Positions 43,979-52,334 of a stretch of DNA of 64,000 bases are shown piece by piece (position 1 is the first letter of the stretch; each line of letters starts with the position of its first letter). The translations under genes and the position numbers were made by a program. The stretch comes from an uncultured Gammaproteobacteria bacterium (GTDB lineage: Bacteria; Pseudomonadota; Gammaproteobacteria; Arenicellales; JAANXG01), in NCBI GenBank assembly GCA_947259705.1, contig CAMYNL010000001.1:1-64000 (forward strand). Direction: 5' to 3'. The notes under the pieces are model-generated. The model saw nothing but the letters and a program-made list of their open reading frames with translations. It was not told the origin of the DNA and did not search any database.

Positions 43979-44467
43979 GTGAATAAGCATCGAATTATCA
44001 AAAAGTATCCGAATCGTCGCTTGTACGACACGGAGCAGAGCCGCTACATCACGCTCGCGGACCTGCAGAAACTCGTCATCGAGGGCGAAACCTTCGTGGT
44101 CAAGGACGCCAACTCCGGAAACGATATCACCCGGAATATCCTGTTGCAGATTATCGCGGAGCAGGAAAGCGGTGGAACGCCGATGTTTACCACCGACATA
44201 CTGATGCGAATAATCCGCTTCTACGGCGCTTCGGTGCAGAACGCCCTCACCACCTACCTGGAACAGAGCCTCAACATGTTCGACCAGCAGCAGCGGGTGT
44301 TCAAGGAACAGATCACCGGCGCCATGCAGCACGGTCCGATCAACGCCATCACCGAGATGACTCAGCGTAATCTCAAGATCTGGCAGGACATCCAAAACCG
44401 TTTCTTCGAAGCGGCGACCAAGGTCGCCGCTTCGGAAAACGATAAGGAGGACGAGGAGAAAAAGTAG
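43979..44467 (+). CDS. phaR: Polyhydroxyalkanoate synthesis regulator PhaR
   Basis: This is a 162-residue PHA-sensing repressor. The N-terminal PHB/PHA accumulation DNA-binding domain reads IIKKYPNRRLYDTEQSRYITLADLQKLV, followed by the PHB-binding region EQESGGTPMFTTDILMRIIRFYG and a coiled, charged C-terminus. In relatives PhaR binds phasin promoters and is released onto nascent granules. The GTG at 43979 has AGAGG six bases upstream and begins VNKHRIIKKYPNRR, the usual start. An earlier in-frame start at 43937 overlaps phaB and is less likely. Confidence 0.95.
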   Translation: MNKHRIIKKYPNRRLYDTEQSRYITLADLQKLVIEGETFVVKDANSGNDITRNILLQIIAEQESGGTPMFTTDILMRIIRFYGASVQNALTTYLEQSLNMFDQQQRVFKEQITGAMQHGPINAITEMTQRNLKIWQDIQNRFFEAATKVAASENDKEDEEKK

Positions 44468-44531
44468 ATTCCCGCCCGACCGCCCGGAGCGGCGGCCCCT
44501 CGTTCCGGGTCAAGTAAGGGGCGAGAAAAAG

Positions 44532-44561
44532 TTGACAAGCTTGTTACCCCTACACTATTTT
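44532..44561 (+). promoter_or_regulatory. Candidate sigma-70 promoter of phaB2
   Basis: A perfect TTGACA at 44532-44537 is followed, after 18 bases, by TATTTT (44556-44561, four of six matches). The -10 region runs into the operator palindrome, and the start codon lies 170 bases further on. Confidence 0.55.
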
Positions 44562-44600
44562 GTGCGCTGCATTGATGCGCTGCACCAATGCAGCGCACAA
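44560..44600 (+). promoter_or_regulatory. Large operator palindrome upstream of phaB2
   Basis: Perfect 15-base arms, TTGTGCGCTGCATTG (44560-44574) and CAATGCAGCGCACAA (44586-44600), flank an 11-base spacer that repeats TGCGCTGCA. The nine-base unit therefore occurs three times at an exact 13-base step (44563, 44576, and inverted at 44589). It overlaps the end of the -10 element and is TGC-rich like known PhaR sites, so a PhaR operator is the best reading. Confidence 0.7.
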
Positions 44601-44731
44601 GTCGTCATAGAAGTCTCGGATGTCATTGAATTCACGCGGAAAACTAGTCGCGGGCCACATCGGCCGCGGATTCGGAGCCGGCGCGGACACGATCCGGAAC
44701 CGTGAAACCAGGTAGTGGGGGACACTACATA

Positions 44732-45475
44732 ATGACCAGAAAGATTGCTTTGATAACCGGTGGCACGGGTGGCATCGGAACCGAGATCTGTCGTGAACTC
44801 TGCAATCAGGGCCGCCAAGTGATTGCGGGTTATCTGCCCGAGGACGAAGAGGCGGCGCGAGAGTGGCAGGCCCAGCTGCTGGCGGAGGATTGTCAGGTCG
44901 ATATCGTCGCCGGTGATGTGGCCTCCTACGAGTCCTGTCAGGCGATGGTGGAGCAGGTGGAAGCCCGCTTTGGATCGATCGAGATACTGGTCAATTGTGC
45001 CGGAATCACCCGCGATCGCACCTTGCGAAAAATGGAAGAGAACCACTGGCGGGCCGTCATCAGCACCAATCTCGACAGCGTCTTCAATGTCACCAGGCAT
45101 GTCGTCGACGGCATGATCGAGCGGGGCTTCGGCCGCGTGGTCAACATCTCCTCGGTGAACGGCCAGAAAGGCCAGTTTGGACAGACCAACTATTCGGCCG
45201 CCAAGGCCGGGATCCACGGCTTCACCATGGCGCTGGCCCAAGAGGTGGCACGCAAGGGGGTAACCGTGAATACGATTTCACCGGGCTACGTGGAAACGAC
45301 CATGACCTCCGCGGTACCCGAGGATATCCGCAACCAGATCGTCGCCACCATCCCGATCGGACGCATGGCGGCTCCTGAAGAGATTGCGCATGCGGTGGGC
45401 TTTCTCTGTGACGATGAAACCACCTACATCACCGGTGCCAACATACCCGTAAACGGGGGCTTGTATATGAGCTAA
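44732..45475 (+). CDS. Acetoacetyl-CoA reductase PhaB (copy 2)
   Basis: This is a 247-residue short-chain dehydrogenase clearly paralogous to the first phaB. It has the cofactor motif TGGTGGIGTEI, LVNCAGITRDRTLRKM (Cys replaces the usual second Asn) and the catalytic NISSVNGQKGQFGQTNYSAAKAGIHGF. It has its own promoter with the strongest operator in the cluster and ends in an intrinsic terminator, so it is an independently controlled single-gene unit. It may differ in cofactor or chain-length preference. Confidence 0.93.
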   Translation: MTRKIALITGGTGGIGTEICRELCNQGRQVIAGYLPEDEEAAREWQAQLLAEDCQVDIVAGDVASYESCQAMVEQVEARFGSIEILVNCAGITRDRTLRKMEENHWRAVISTNLDSVFNVTRHVVDGMIERGFGRVVNISSVNGQKGQFGQTNYSAAKAGIHGFTMALAQEVARKGVTVNTISPGYVETTMTSAVPEDIRNQIVATIPIGRMAAPEEIAHAVGFLCDDETTYITGANIPVNGGLYMS

Positions 45476-45519
45476 GTATTGGTCTTAACAATACTTAGCC
45501 TTGAAAGTTTTTATTTTTT
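45471..45519 (+). terminator. Intrinsic terminator after phaB2
   Basis: An 11-base-pair perfect stem, GCTAAGTATTG / CAATACTTAGC (45471-45481 and 45489-45499) with a seven-base loop, includes the phaB2 stop codon. A T-rich tract follows at 45507-45519. The gap of about eight bases before the T-run makes it a slightly weak example. Confidence 0.6.
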
Positions 45520-45525
45520 CAACCC

Positions 45526-45554
45526 TTGACAGTCTCCCCCCCGAGCCGTATGCT
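45526..45554 (+). promoter_or_regulatory. Sigma-70 promoter of phaP
   Basis: A perfect TTGACA (45526-45531) and TATGCT (45549-45554, four of six) are separated by exactly 17 bases. Transcription would start near 45561, inside the tandem repeat described next. Confidence 0.72.
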
Positions 45555-45582
45555 GCATCGCAACAATGCTGCGGCGCAACAA
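45550..45582 (+). repeat. Tandem 16-base operator repeats at the phaP transcription start
   Basis: Two copies of ATGCTGC-NN-CGCAACAA (NN is AT, then GG) lie head to tail at 45550-45566 and 45566-45582 with a 16-base period. They begin within the -10 element. The second copy shares TGCGGCGCAACAA with the phaE/phaA intergenic site. This is a strong candidate for the PhaR operator of phaP. Confidence 0.68.
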
Positions 45583-45642
45583 TTCTTATGCGGTGCGTTC
45601 AGCTAGTTACCCCGACGACGACGATTAAATGGAGACAACACC

Positions 45643-46008
45643 ATGCAGCAGGACATCATGAACACCATGAACGATTTTGGGAAGAACGCGTTCGAGGCAG
45701 CCAAGGCTCTCGGCGTAATCAACGGCAAACTGGTAGAAAAGGCCATCGAGCAGCAGTTGAGCGTTGCCAACCTCTGTGTCGAGAGCGGCATGCAGCAGGT
45801 CAAACTGGTGCAGGACAGCAAGGACGTCAAAGAGTATTGGACCAAGCAGGCGGCGTTGGTGGAAGAATATGCCGCCAAGATGATGGATGTCGCGAAGGAC
45901 CAGGTCAACCTGGCCCAGAAAGCAGGCGAGGAGTACAAGTCCTGGCTCGAGAAAGGCGTGCAGCAGGCCAATGTCACCGCCAAGGCCGTGACTAAGAAAG
46001 CCGTCTAA
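45643..46008 (+). CDS. phaP: Phasin (PHA granule-associated protein)
   Basis: This is a 121-residue, helix-rich amphipathic protein of the phasin family. It opens MNTMNDFGKNAFEAAKALGVINGKLVEKAIEQQL and continues with heptad-like VEEYAAKMMDVAKDQVNLAQKAGEEYKSWLEKGVQ. Phasins coat PHA granules and set their number and size. It is a single-gene unit with its own promoter, tandem operator and terminator, which fits PhaR-controlled expression. GGAGA lies nine to ten bases before the ATG. Confidence 0.94.
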   Translation: MQQDIMNTMNDFGKNAFEAAKALGVINGKLVEKAIEQQLSVANLCVESGMQQVKLVQDSKDVKEYWTKQAALVEEYAAKMMDVAKDQVNLAQKAGEEYKSWLEKGVQQANVTAKAVTKKAV

Positions 46009-46050
46009 AGGTTTTTAAGTGCCCTCTGGTGCGCTTCGGCGCAACCTTTA

Positions 46051-46080
46051 CCCGCACCCCGCCCGGGGTGCGGGTTTTTT
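46051..46080 (+). terminator. Rho-independent terminator of phaP
   Basis: A perfect ten-base-pair stem, CCCGCACCCC / GGGGTGCGGG with a GCCC loop, is directly followed by six Ts (46075-46080), 42 bases after the phaP stop. Confidence 0.93.
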
Positions 46081-46205
46081 ATTCACCCGCTTACCATAGC
46101 GCAGCCCGGGCCCCGCGAGCCAGTCCTGTCGCGCAACTAACCAATGGAGCGGTCAGACGTTTAGGACAAACGCATCTATCAGCGGACCGAAATGGAGCCT
46201 TTACT

Positions 46206-47693
46206 ATGCGTAGAATCGTCGTCGCCGTTTTTTGCGCTTCACTGACCGGGGCCGCGCAGGCGGATCGCGATTACGCGATCACCGTATACAGCAGCGCTTC
46301 GCCGGGCGCCGTTTCAGTCCAGCTTCAACGCGCAAGGCACGCATCCAGCGCTTCTCTGCCCGGTTACGCCATGGTCAGGCACGACCAGATACTGGAACTC
46401 GGCGCCGGCGAAAACGAGGTTCGCATCCAGGACGTCGCCGCTCTCATCGACCCCACCACGGTCAGCTTCCGCGCCATCGATGACCCCGGCGCCCGCGTCT
46501 TGGAACAGAACTTCGAGTTTGACCTGGTCAGTCCCGGCAAGCTGCTGCAACGTTACCTGGACCGGAACATTACCGTCGAACGGAAGGTGGGTGACGGCAC
46601 GAAAAGCCTGACCGGCAAACTGCTCAGCAATCAGGGCGGCCTGGTCCTGCAGGACGAGGACGGCCAGGTGAAGCTTATCAATGATTATTTACTCACCCTA
46701 TTGCCCGCACTGCCGGGCGGCCTGATCACCAAGCCGACCCTGGTTTGGCGGGTGGCCACCTCCGAGGCGGGTATCCGCCGGGTGCGAATCGCCTATCAGA
46801 CCGGGGGGATGAGCTGGTGGGCGGACTACAATCTGACGCTGCGGGAGCACGGCCCCGCCTGCACGGCCGATATCGCCGCCTGGGTCAGCATCGTAAACCA
46901 GTCCGGCGCCGCTTATCCAGGGACCCGCCTGAAGCTGATTGCCGGCGACGTGCATCGCGCACCCGACGCACCCCGGGCGCCGGCTCAGGTCGCCCGCGCG
47001 ATGGTGGAGTCCGCGGCGCCGCCGGCATTCCAGGAAAAGGCCTTCTTCGAATATCACCTCTACACGCTGGGGCGCCGCACCGACCTGGCGAACAACAGCA
47101 CCAAGCAGATCGAACTGTTTCCGACCGCGCTCGACGTGTCCTGCCGCAAGGAACTGGTCTACCACGGCACGCCGGATATCGCCAGCACATTCCGCGAGCC
47201 GTTCACGGATCCCCATTACGGCGATACCGGCAACCGCAAGGTGGATGTCTTCCTGGGCTTCGCCAACAACGAGAAAAACGGTCTGGGCATTCCCCTGCCT
47301 GCGGGTCGCGTGCGGGTGAACAAGTTGGACCCGGCCGACCAGTCGCTCGAGTTCATCGGTGAGGACGCCATTGACCACACCCCCCGCAATGAGCAGGTCC
47401 GTGTGAACATGGGCAGCGCATTTGATGTCGTGGCGCAGCGCCGGCAGACCGACTTCCGCATTGATACCCGGGGCCGCTGGATGGAGGAAACACTGGAAAT
47501 CGTGGTGCGCAATCAGAAGGACCACGCGGTGGAGGTGACGGTGAGGGAAAACCTGTACCGCTGGACGAACTGGACCATCCGGGACTCGAGCACCACCTTC
47601 GAGCAACAGGACTCCCGCACCATTCACTTCCCCCTGGAGGTGCCGCCCGAGGATGAACGCCGCGTCAGCTACACGGTACGTTACGAATGGTGA
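46206..47693 (+). CDS. Exported DUF4139 domain protein
   Basis: This is a 495-residue protein with a signal peptide (MRRIVVAVFCASLTGAAQAD) and a DUF4139-type body. Visible family features are YAMVRHDQILELGAGENEVRIQDVAALIDPTTVSF at the N-terminus, the RVRIAYQTGGMSWWADYNLTL region in the middle, and KNQKD-like VRNQKDHAVEVTVRENLYRWTNW near the end. These proteins are beta-rich and periplasmic or outer-membrane associated, and their function is unknown. GGAG lies eight bases before ATG 46206. It is flanked by the phaP terminator and a convergent kinase gene. Confidence 0.87.
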   Translation: MRRIVVAVFCASLTGAAQADRDYAITVYSSASPGAVSVQLQRARHASSASLPGYAMVRHDQILELGAGENEVRIQDVAALIDPTTVSFRAIDDPGARVLEQNFEFDLVSPGKLLQRYLDRNITVERKVGDGTKSLTGKLLSNQGGLVLQDEDGQVKLINDYLLTLLPALPGGLITKPTLVWRVATSEAGIRRVRIAYQTGGMSWWADYNLTLREHGPACTADIAAWVSIVNQSGAAYPGTRLKLIAGDVHRAPDAPRAPAQVARAMVESAAPPAFQEKAFFEYHLYTLGRRTDLANNSTKQIELFPTALDVSCRKELVYHGTPDIASTFREPFTDPHYGDTGNRKVDVFLGFANNEKNGLGIPLPAGRVRVNKLDPADQSLEFIGEDAIDHTPRNEQVRVNMGSAFDVVAQRRQTDFRIDTRGRWMEETLEIVVRNQKDHAVEVTVRENLYRWTNWTIRDSSTTFEQQDSRTIHFPLEVPPEDERRVSYTVRYEW

Positions 47694-47696
47694 TCG

Positions 47697-50018
47697 CTAA
47701 GCCTGCTGCCCGGTCCCGGGTCCATACCGCGCCACCTCCTCGAACGCGCTGATCGCGTTCTCGACACACCGCAGGCAGCCGTTGGCCCGATCTGCGTCGG
47801 CCACTGCGGCCGCGCGTTCCAGCTCACGCAAGCTGACCGCCAGTGTCTTGGCAGCCAGGTATTCCGCGGAACCCGCCATCTTGTGCGCGATCTCACCCAG
47901 TGATCCGAAATCCGCGCGCTCATGCGCCTCGCGCAGCGTTTCGGCCGCTTCGGGCAGGCTTTCCATCAGCGACACAACACCCGACCACCACAGTTCAGCG
48001 TCTCCCGACGCGAGTTCGATGCCTAGTTCATGGTCCAACACCTCCAGGTCCTTTTCTGTGGACGGGTCTCGTACCGGTGCAGGGACAACCGGCCGGTAAC
48101 GCTCCACAAACAGCATTCCCAGCAAACGGAGCAGATCTGCCTCGATAACCGGTTTGGCCAGGAAGCCGTCCAGTCCGCCGGCAAGGCAGCGCTGCGCGGC
48201 ATCTCCCACGACGTCTGCGGACACGGCGACGACGGGTAGGGAGTCCGCGCCGGCGGCGCGGATGCGACGCGTTGCTTCAAAACCGTCCATGTCCGCCATA
48301 TGGATGTCCATAAGCACCAGATCGTAACCCCGGGTCGCCATGCAAACCGCATCGGCGCCGTTGGATGCCGTGTCAACCTGGCACCCGAAACGCTGCATCA
48401 GTGCACGGAGAAGGCCACAATTGATGTCATTGTCGTCGACCACCAGCACCCGCATGCCGTCACCCTGGAACGCGGCCGCAGTCGCACCGTCGCTGCCGGC
48501 TTCCGCGTGGGTGCCGTCACTGCAGGCCAGCAACGGCAGTTCGACGGTAGCGCGGGTGAACCGTCCGGGCTCGCTTTCGATGCTGAGCCTGCCCGCCATG
48601 GCGCGTACCAGGTTGCGCGTTATGGTCAGTCCCAGACCGGTTCCTCCAAAGCGTCGAGTGGTGCGGTTGTCGCTCTGTTGGAACGGCTCGAGAATTCGCT
48701 CCATGGCATCGCCGGGGATCCCGATTCCGGTGTCCTCCACCACGCATCGCATCATGAACCGGTCGCTCTCGCCGGGTGTAACGCCCAGTGACACCGTGAC
48801 ACTGCCGCCATGGGTAAACTTGACCGCGTTGTTCACCAGGTTCCCCACCACCTGTCCAATCCGGGTGCCGTCCCCAAGCAGTCGGTCGGGGGTCCGGTCA
48901 GCCAGGTTCATCTGCAGGCTGAGCCCCTTGGCCTGCGCGAGCGGCCGCAGAAGATCCACCGCGGACCGCACCACGTCCTTCGGGTCGATCACTTCCTCCG
49001 TGACCTCTAAATGCCCCGCCTCGATCTTCGACAGGTCGAGTATGTCGTTGATGATCTTCAGCAGGTGGCATGCCGACGCCTTCACCGGTTCCAAGTATTC
49101 ACGTTGCCGGGGACTCAACGATGTTTCCGTCAGCAAGCGCGTATAGCCCAGCATCCCGTTGATAGGGGTGCGAATCTCATGGCTCATATTGGCGAGAAAC
49201 GTTGACTTGGCCTTGCTGGCATCCTCGGCGACCCGCCGCGCCTCGACCAGTTCGCGTTGCATAATGATGCGCTCGGTCACATCCCTGGCTATGCCGTGAA
49301 ATCCGGCCAGGCGGCCCTTCCGGTACATGGGTCGCGAGCCGATCTCAAACGTCCTGACGGCGCCGCGCTTGGTGATCACATCCAACTCGAAACTGATCTG
49401 CCTTTCGCCGCGTGCATGGCGTCGTAACATCTGTTTGGCGCGCTGCATGTGGTCGGCGGCGACCAACCGTTCCCAGGTCAGGTCTTTGGCCTCGGTGACC
49501 GTGTATCCCAGCAAACGCCGTACCGCCCTGTTGCCGTCCAGGAAGTGTCCCGACAGATCAGTGGTGAAGACGATGTCCGTTGCGTTCTCGAACAAATCCC
49601 GATAAGTCTGCTCGCTTCTGCGTAGGGCAGCTACCGTTCGCCTCAACCTGTGGCGAGACTGACGCACCTGGCGCAACAGCTGCGTCCGGTTGTGCTGCAC
49701 CGTGTCTGCCGCGAAGTTGAGCGATTGCTCCAGCGCGCGGAGCTCGCCGGGACCGCCGAGCTCCGCCCGCGCCGCAAAGTCGCTCTGGGCGAGGCGCGAC
49801 AAGGTGCCGATCATTCCGTTCACCGCCTGCTCCATCCGGCGGGCCGTCGTGACCGAGAATCCCACCGCCACGGCGATTATCGAAATCGTGGCGAGCGCGA
49901 CAACCGGGGTGAGGAGTTCGCGGCTGGCGGGAGAAAGGATAATTAGCGTCGCCAGCAGCAGCACAGGCACACAGCCAGCGAGCAGCAACCGCGTCCTGAT
50001 CCCCGTTCCCATGGTCAT
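47697..50018 (-). CDS. Hybrid sensor histidine kinase with PAS, receiver and HPt domains
   Basis: This is a 773-residue BarA-like phosphorelay kinase. Two membrane helices lie at about residues 11-28 and 36-56, with a short periplasmic loop between. A HAMP-like linker (60-115), a PAS domain (about 132-250), HisKA with phospho-His near 280 (NMSHEIRTPINGML), HATPase_c (NLVNNAVKF, DTGIGIP and GGTGLGL), a receiver with phospho-Asp near 571 (LVLMDIHMADMDGF) and a C-terminal HPt domain with His near 712 (EIAHKMAGSAEYL) follow. AAGGAGGG stands six bases before the ATG at 50018. It is divergent from a LuxR-type regulator 84 bases away, its probable output. Confidence 0.95.
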   Translation of the reverse strand: MTMGTGIRTRLLLAGCVPVLLLATLIILSPASRELLTPVVALATISIIAVAVGFSVTTARRMEQAVNGMIGTLSRLAQSDFAARAELGGPGELRALEQSLNFAADTVQHNRTQLLRQVRQSRHRLRRTVAALRRSEQTYRDLFENATDIVFTTDLSGHFLDGNRAVRRLLGYTVTEAKDLTWERLVAADHMQRAKQMLRRHARGERQISFELDVITKRGAVRTFEIGSRPMYRKGRLAGFHGIARDVTERIIMQRELVEARRVAEDASKAKSTFLANMSHEIRTPINGMLGYTRLLTETSLSPRQREYLEPVKASACHLLKIINDILDLSKIEAGHLEVTEEVIDPKDVVRSAVDLLRPLAQAKGLSLQMNLADRTPDRLLGDGTRIGQVVGNLVNNAVKFTHGGSVTVSLGVTPGESDRFMMRCVVEDTGIGIPGDAMERILEPFQQSDNRTTRRFGGTGLGLTITRNLVRAMAGRLSIESEPGRFTRATVELPLLACSDGTHAEAGSDGATAAAFQGDGMRVLVVDDNDINCGLLRALMQRFGCQVDTASNGADAVCMATRGYDLVLMDIHMADMDGFEATRRIRAAGADSLPVVAVSADVVGDAAQRCLAGGLDGFLAKPVIEADLLRLLGMLFVERYRPVVPAPVRDPSTEKDLEVLDHELGIELASGDAELWWSGVVSLMESLPEAAETLREAHERADFGSLGEIAHKMAGSAEYLAAKTLAVSLRELERAAAVADADRANGCLRCVENAISAFEEVARYGPGTGQQA

Positions 50019-50102
50019 GATTGGCCCTCCTTTTCCCTGGGTTCCCTGATTGGTCTAGAATAGCAGAACGGATTTGTTCATAGACGGAACATCACGCACA
50101 TC

Positions 50103-51128
50103 ATGGATCTGCACGGAGCCAGCCCGGCAAGCGTCCTGCTCGTCGACGATGATCAGATCGTTTTAAACAGCCTCGCACACGGACTGGCACAGTTCGGTTA
50201 CCAGGTGACCGCCTGCGCCGACGCAGGCAAGGCTTTGCGGTCCTATAACGATGCGCCTCCCGACCTGGCGGTTTTGGACATCGGCTTGCCTGATCTACCG
50301 GGCACCGCGCTCGCCGCCCGCATGTTGGCCAAGCGTTATCGACCGATTCTTATGCTTTCCGGCCACACGGATCTGGCCCTGGTCAACGAGGCGATCGATT
50401 CCGGGGTCATGGGTTACCTGGTCAAACCGGTGTCCGCCCGTCAACTCATGCCCAGTATAGAGACCGCGCGTGCGCGTTTCGAGGACCTGCGCGTCCGGCT
50501 CGCGCGACGCTTCGGTGACAGCTCCGCGACCACGTCACAGCTGGAAGCGCTGATCGACCAGTTCGCCTTCGCAATTTTCATCATCGGCCGCGGTCACAGC
50601 ATCCTGCACCGCAACCGCAGCGCCCAGCGCCTGCTGCAGGACGGCGCGCTGCTGTTGAACCATGCGGGTCGACTGCGAGTGAGGGACGCAGCAAGACGAG
50701 ACGACTTCACTCGGCTTCTGGACAGCGCGTTGGGCCTCAACGGCCGCGACAAGTATCAGCGCGCACTGGTGCTCGGCGCGACCACCGAGGGTCACGGCGC
50801 CCAGGCCTGGGCGGCAGCGTTGGAACGGGGCGCCGATCTCGAAGACGCCACGGCGGTGCTGGTGGTGATCGATCCGGATCGGGGCGGGACGGTGTCGGTC
50901 GGCCTGCTGGAGGCGTTGTACGGGCTCACCGCGAAGGAGGCCGTTCTTGCCCGGGCACTGGTGCGCGGCCGCACGCTTGACAACTACTGCCGCGATGCCT
51001 GCATCAGCCTCAACACCGCGCGGACCCACCTGAAATCCATCTACCGCAAGACCAACACCAACCGGCAGGTGGACCTGGTGCGCCTGTTGTCGCAGCTGCT
51101 GCTGGCGCTGCGCGAAAGCGCCGGTTAG
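50103..51128 (+). CDS. Response regulator with receiver, PAS-like and LuxR-type HTH domains
   Basis: This is a 341-residue regulator. The receiver has DDD at residues 15-17, phospho-Asp 59 (LAVLDIGLPDLPG) and Lys 108 (GYLVKPV). A middle region (about 135-260, beginning LEALIDQFAFAIFIIGRGHSILHRN) resembles the PAS-like domain of some LuxR proteins. The C-terminal HTH reads LYGLTAKEAVLARALVRG then LNTARTHLKSIYRKTNTNRQVDLVRLL. Its divergent position makes the adjacent hybrid kinase its likely phosphodonor, through the kinase's HPt domain. The target genes are not visible. Confidence 0.92.
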   Translation: MDLHGASPASVLLVDDDQIVLNSLAHGLAQFGYQVTACADAGKALRSYNDAPPDLAVLDIGLPDLPGTALAARMLAKRYRPILMLSGHTDLALVNEAIDSGVMGYLVKPVSARQLMPSIETARARFEDLRVRLARRFGDSSATTSQLEALIDQFAFAIFIIGRGHSILHRNRSAQRLLQDGALLLNHAGRLRVRDAARRDDFTRLLDSALGLNGRDKYQRALVLGATTEGHGAQAWAAALERGADLEDATAVLVVIDPDRGGTVSVGLLEALYGLTAKEAVLARALVRGRTLDNYCRDACISLNTARTHLKSIYRKTNTNRQVDLVRLLSQLLLALRESAG

Positions 51129-52324
51129 GCGTCCAGGCCCCGTGCTGCATACAGCTTCAGCGGGCCCCGCCCCCGCAGCCATAGCAGGGCCCCGAACACT
51201 GCCAGAACCGCCGGCAGCGCGCCCAGGTTGAGCCATCGCCAGCCCAGCTCGTGATGCAGCAGGCCGGCGGACCAGGACGCCGCCGCAACCGCTGTGAACA
51301 CCACGAAATCGTTCAACGCCTGGGCGCGCGCCTTTTCGGCTTCACGATAGCTTCCGGTGAGCAAGGTAGTGCCTCCCACGAACAGGAAGTTCCATCCCAC
51401 TCCCAGTAGGCACAGCGCGGTCCAGTAATGCCACACGGTGGCGCCTAGCAGATTGACCGCAATGCAGGTGGCGATGCACGCCGCCCCCGTCAGCATGATG
51501 CTGAGCACGCCGACGCGCTCGATCAAGCGGGCGGTGATGAAGGAGGGCGCGAACATAGCGAACACATGCCACTGGATGACGAATGCGGTATCGCTGAAGT
51601 CGTGCAGTTGCCGATGCATGGCAAGTGGTGTTGCGGTCATGATGAAGCTCATCAACGCGTAGCCCAGGGTGGCGCACAGCAACGCGACCAGAAAAACCGG
51701 CTGACGAGCGATCACCGCCAGGGGACGCGCCGGCACGGCATCGAGGCTTGGACGGGGCGGGACCGGGATACGCAATCCGGCCTGCAGAAGCAACGACGCC
51801 AGATACACCAGCACCAGTGCCAGCAGACTGCCGGCAAACGGCGCCCCGTCGAACGCATCGCGGGTCCAGTTAGCGAGATTGGGACCAAGAAAAGCCGCCA
51901 GTACCCCACCTGCGAGGACATACGAGATGGCGCGCGTCCGCTGCGCCGCCGGCACCGCGTCCGCCGCGGCGAAGCGGTAGTAGATGCCAAAGCCGTTGAA
52001 CAGTCCCAGCAATGCCGCCGCGGCGCAGAACCACCAGAAACGATGCTGCATAATGGCTGCGGCGCCCAGTGCCGCACCCGCGACCCCAACGACGCTGCCC
52101 AGCATGAAACCGGCCCGGCGGCCAACCCGCCCCATCAGCAGGGACGCCGGAATGCTGGCCACCATGGTGCTCAACAACTGCAGCGCCAGGGGCAGGGTCG
52201 CCAGCGAATCGTTCGCGGCCAGTCGCAGGCCCACCAGCGCGGAACTCGCGATCAGCAGCGAGTTGGCGGTCATCATCAGCGCCTGGCACAACGCCAGGAT
52301 GAGCACGTTGCTATTGAGTCGCAC
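51125..52324 (-). CDS. Major facilitator superfamily transporter
   Basis: This is a 399-residue MFS carrier with about twelve hydrophobic segments. The loop 2-3 motif appears as LLMGRVGRRAGFMLG and a mid-protein break occurs near LRIPVPPRPSLDAVPARPLAV. The substrate is not predictable from sequence. The frame stays open through the end of fetB, but GTG 52324 (VRLNSNVLILAL), ten bases after the fetB stop, opens the first membrane helix. Its stop shares four bases (TTAG) with the convergent regulator gene. It may be the third gene of the fetAB operon. Confidence 0.88.
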   Translation of the reverse strand: MRLNSNVLILALCQALMMTANSLLIASSALVGLRLAANDSLATLPLALQLLSTMVASIPASLLMGRVGRRAGFMLGSVVGVAGAALGAAAIMQHRFWWFCAAAALLGLFNGFGIYYRFAAADAVPAAQRTRAISYVLAGGVLAAFLGPNLANWTRDAFDGAPFAGSLLALVLVYLASLLLQAGLRIPVPPRPSLDAVPARPLAVIARQPVFLVALLCATLGYALMSFIMTATPLAMHRQLHDFSDTAFVIQWHVFAMFAPSFITARLIERVGVLSIMLTGAACIATCIAVNLLGATVWHYWTALCLLGVGWNFLFVGGTTLLTGSYREAEKARAQALNDFVVFTAVAAASWSAGLLHHELGWRWLNLGALPAVLAVFGALLWLRGRGPLKLYAARGLDA

Positions 52325-52334
52325 CGGGCCGAGA

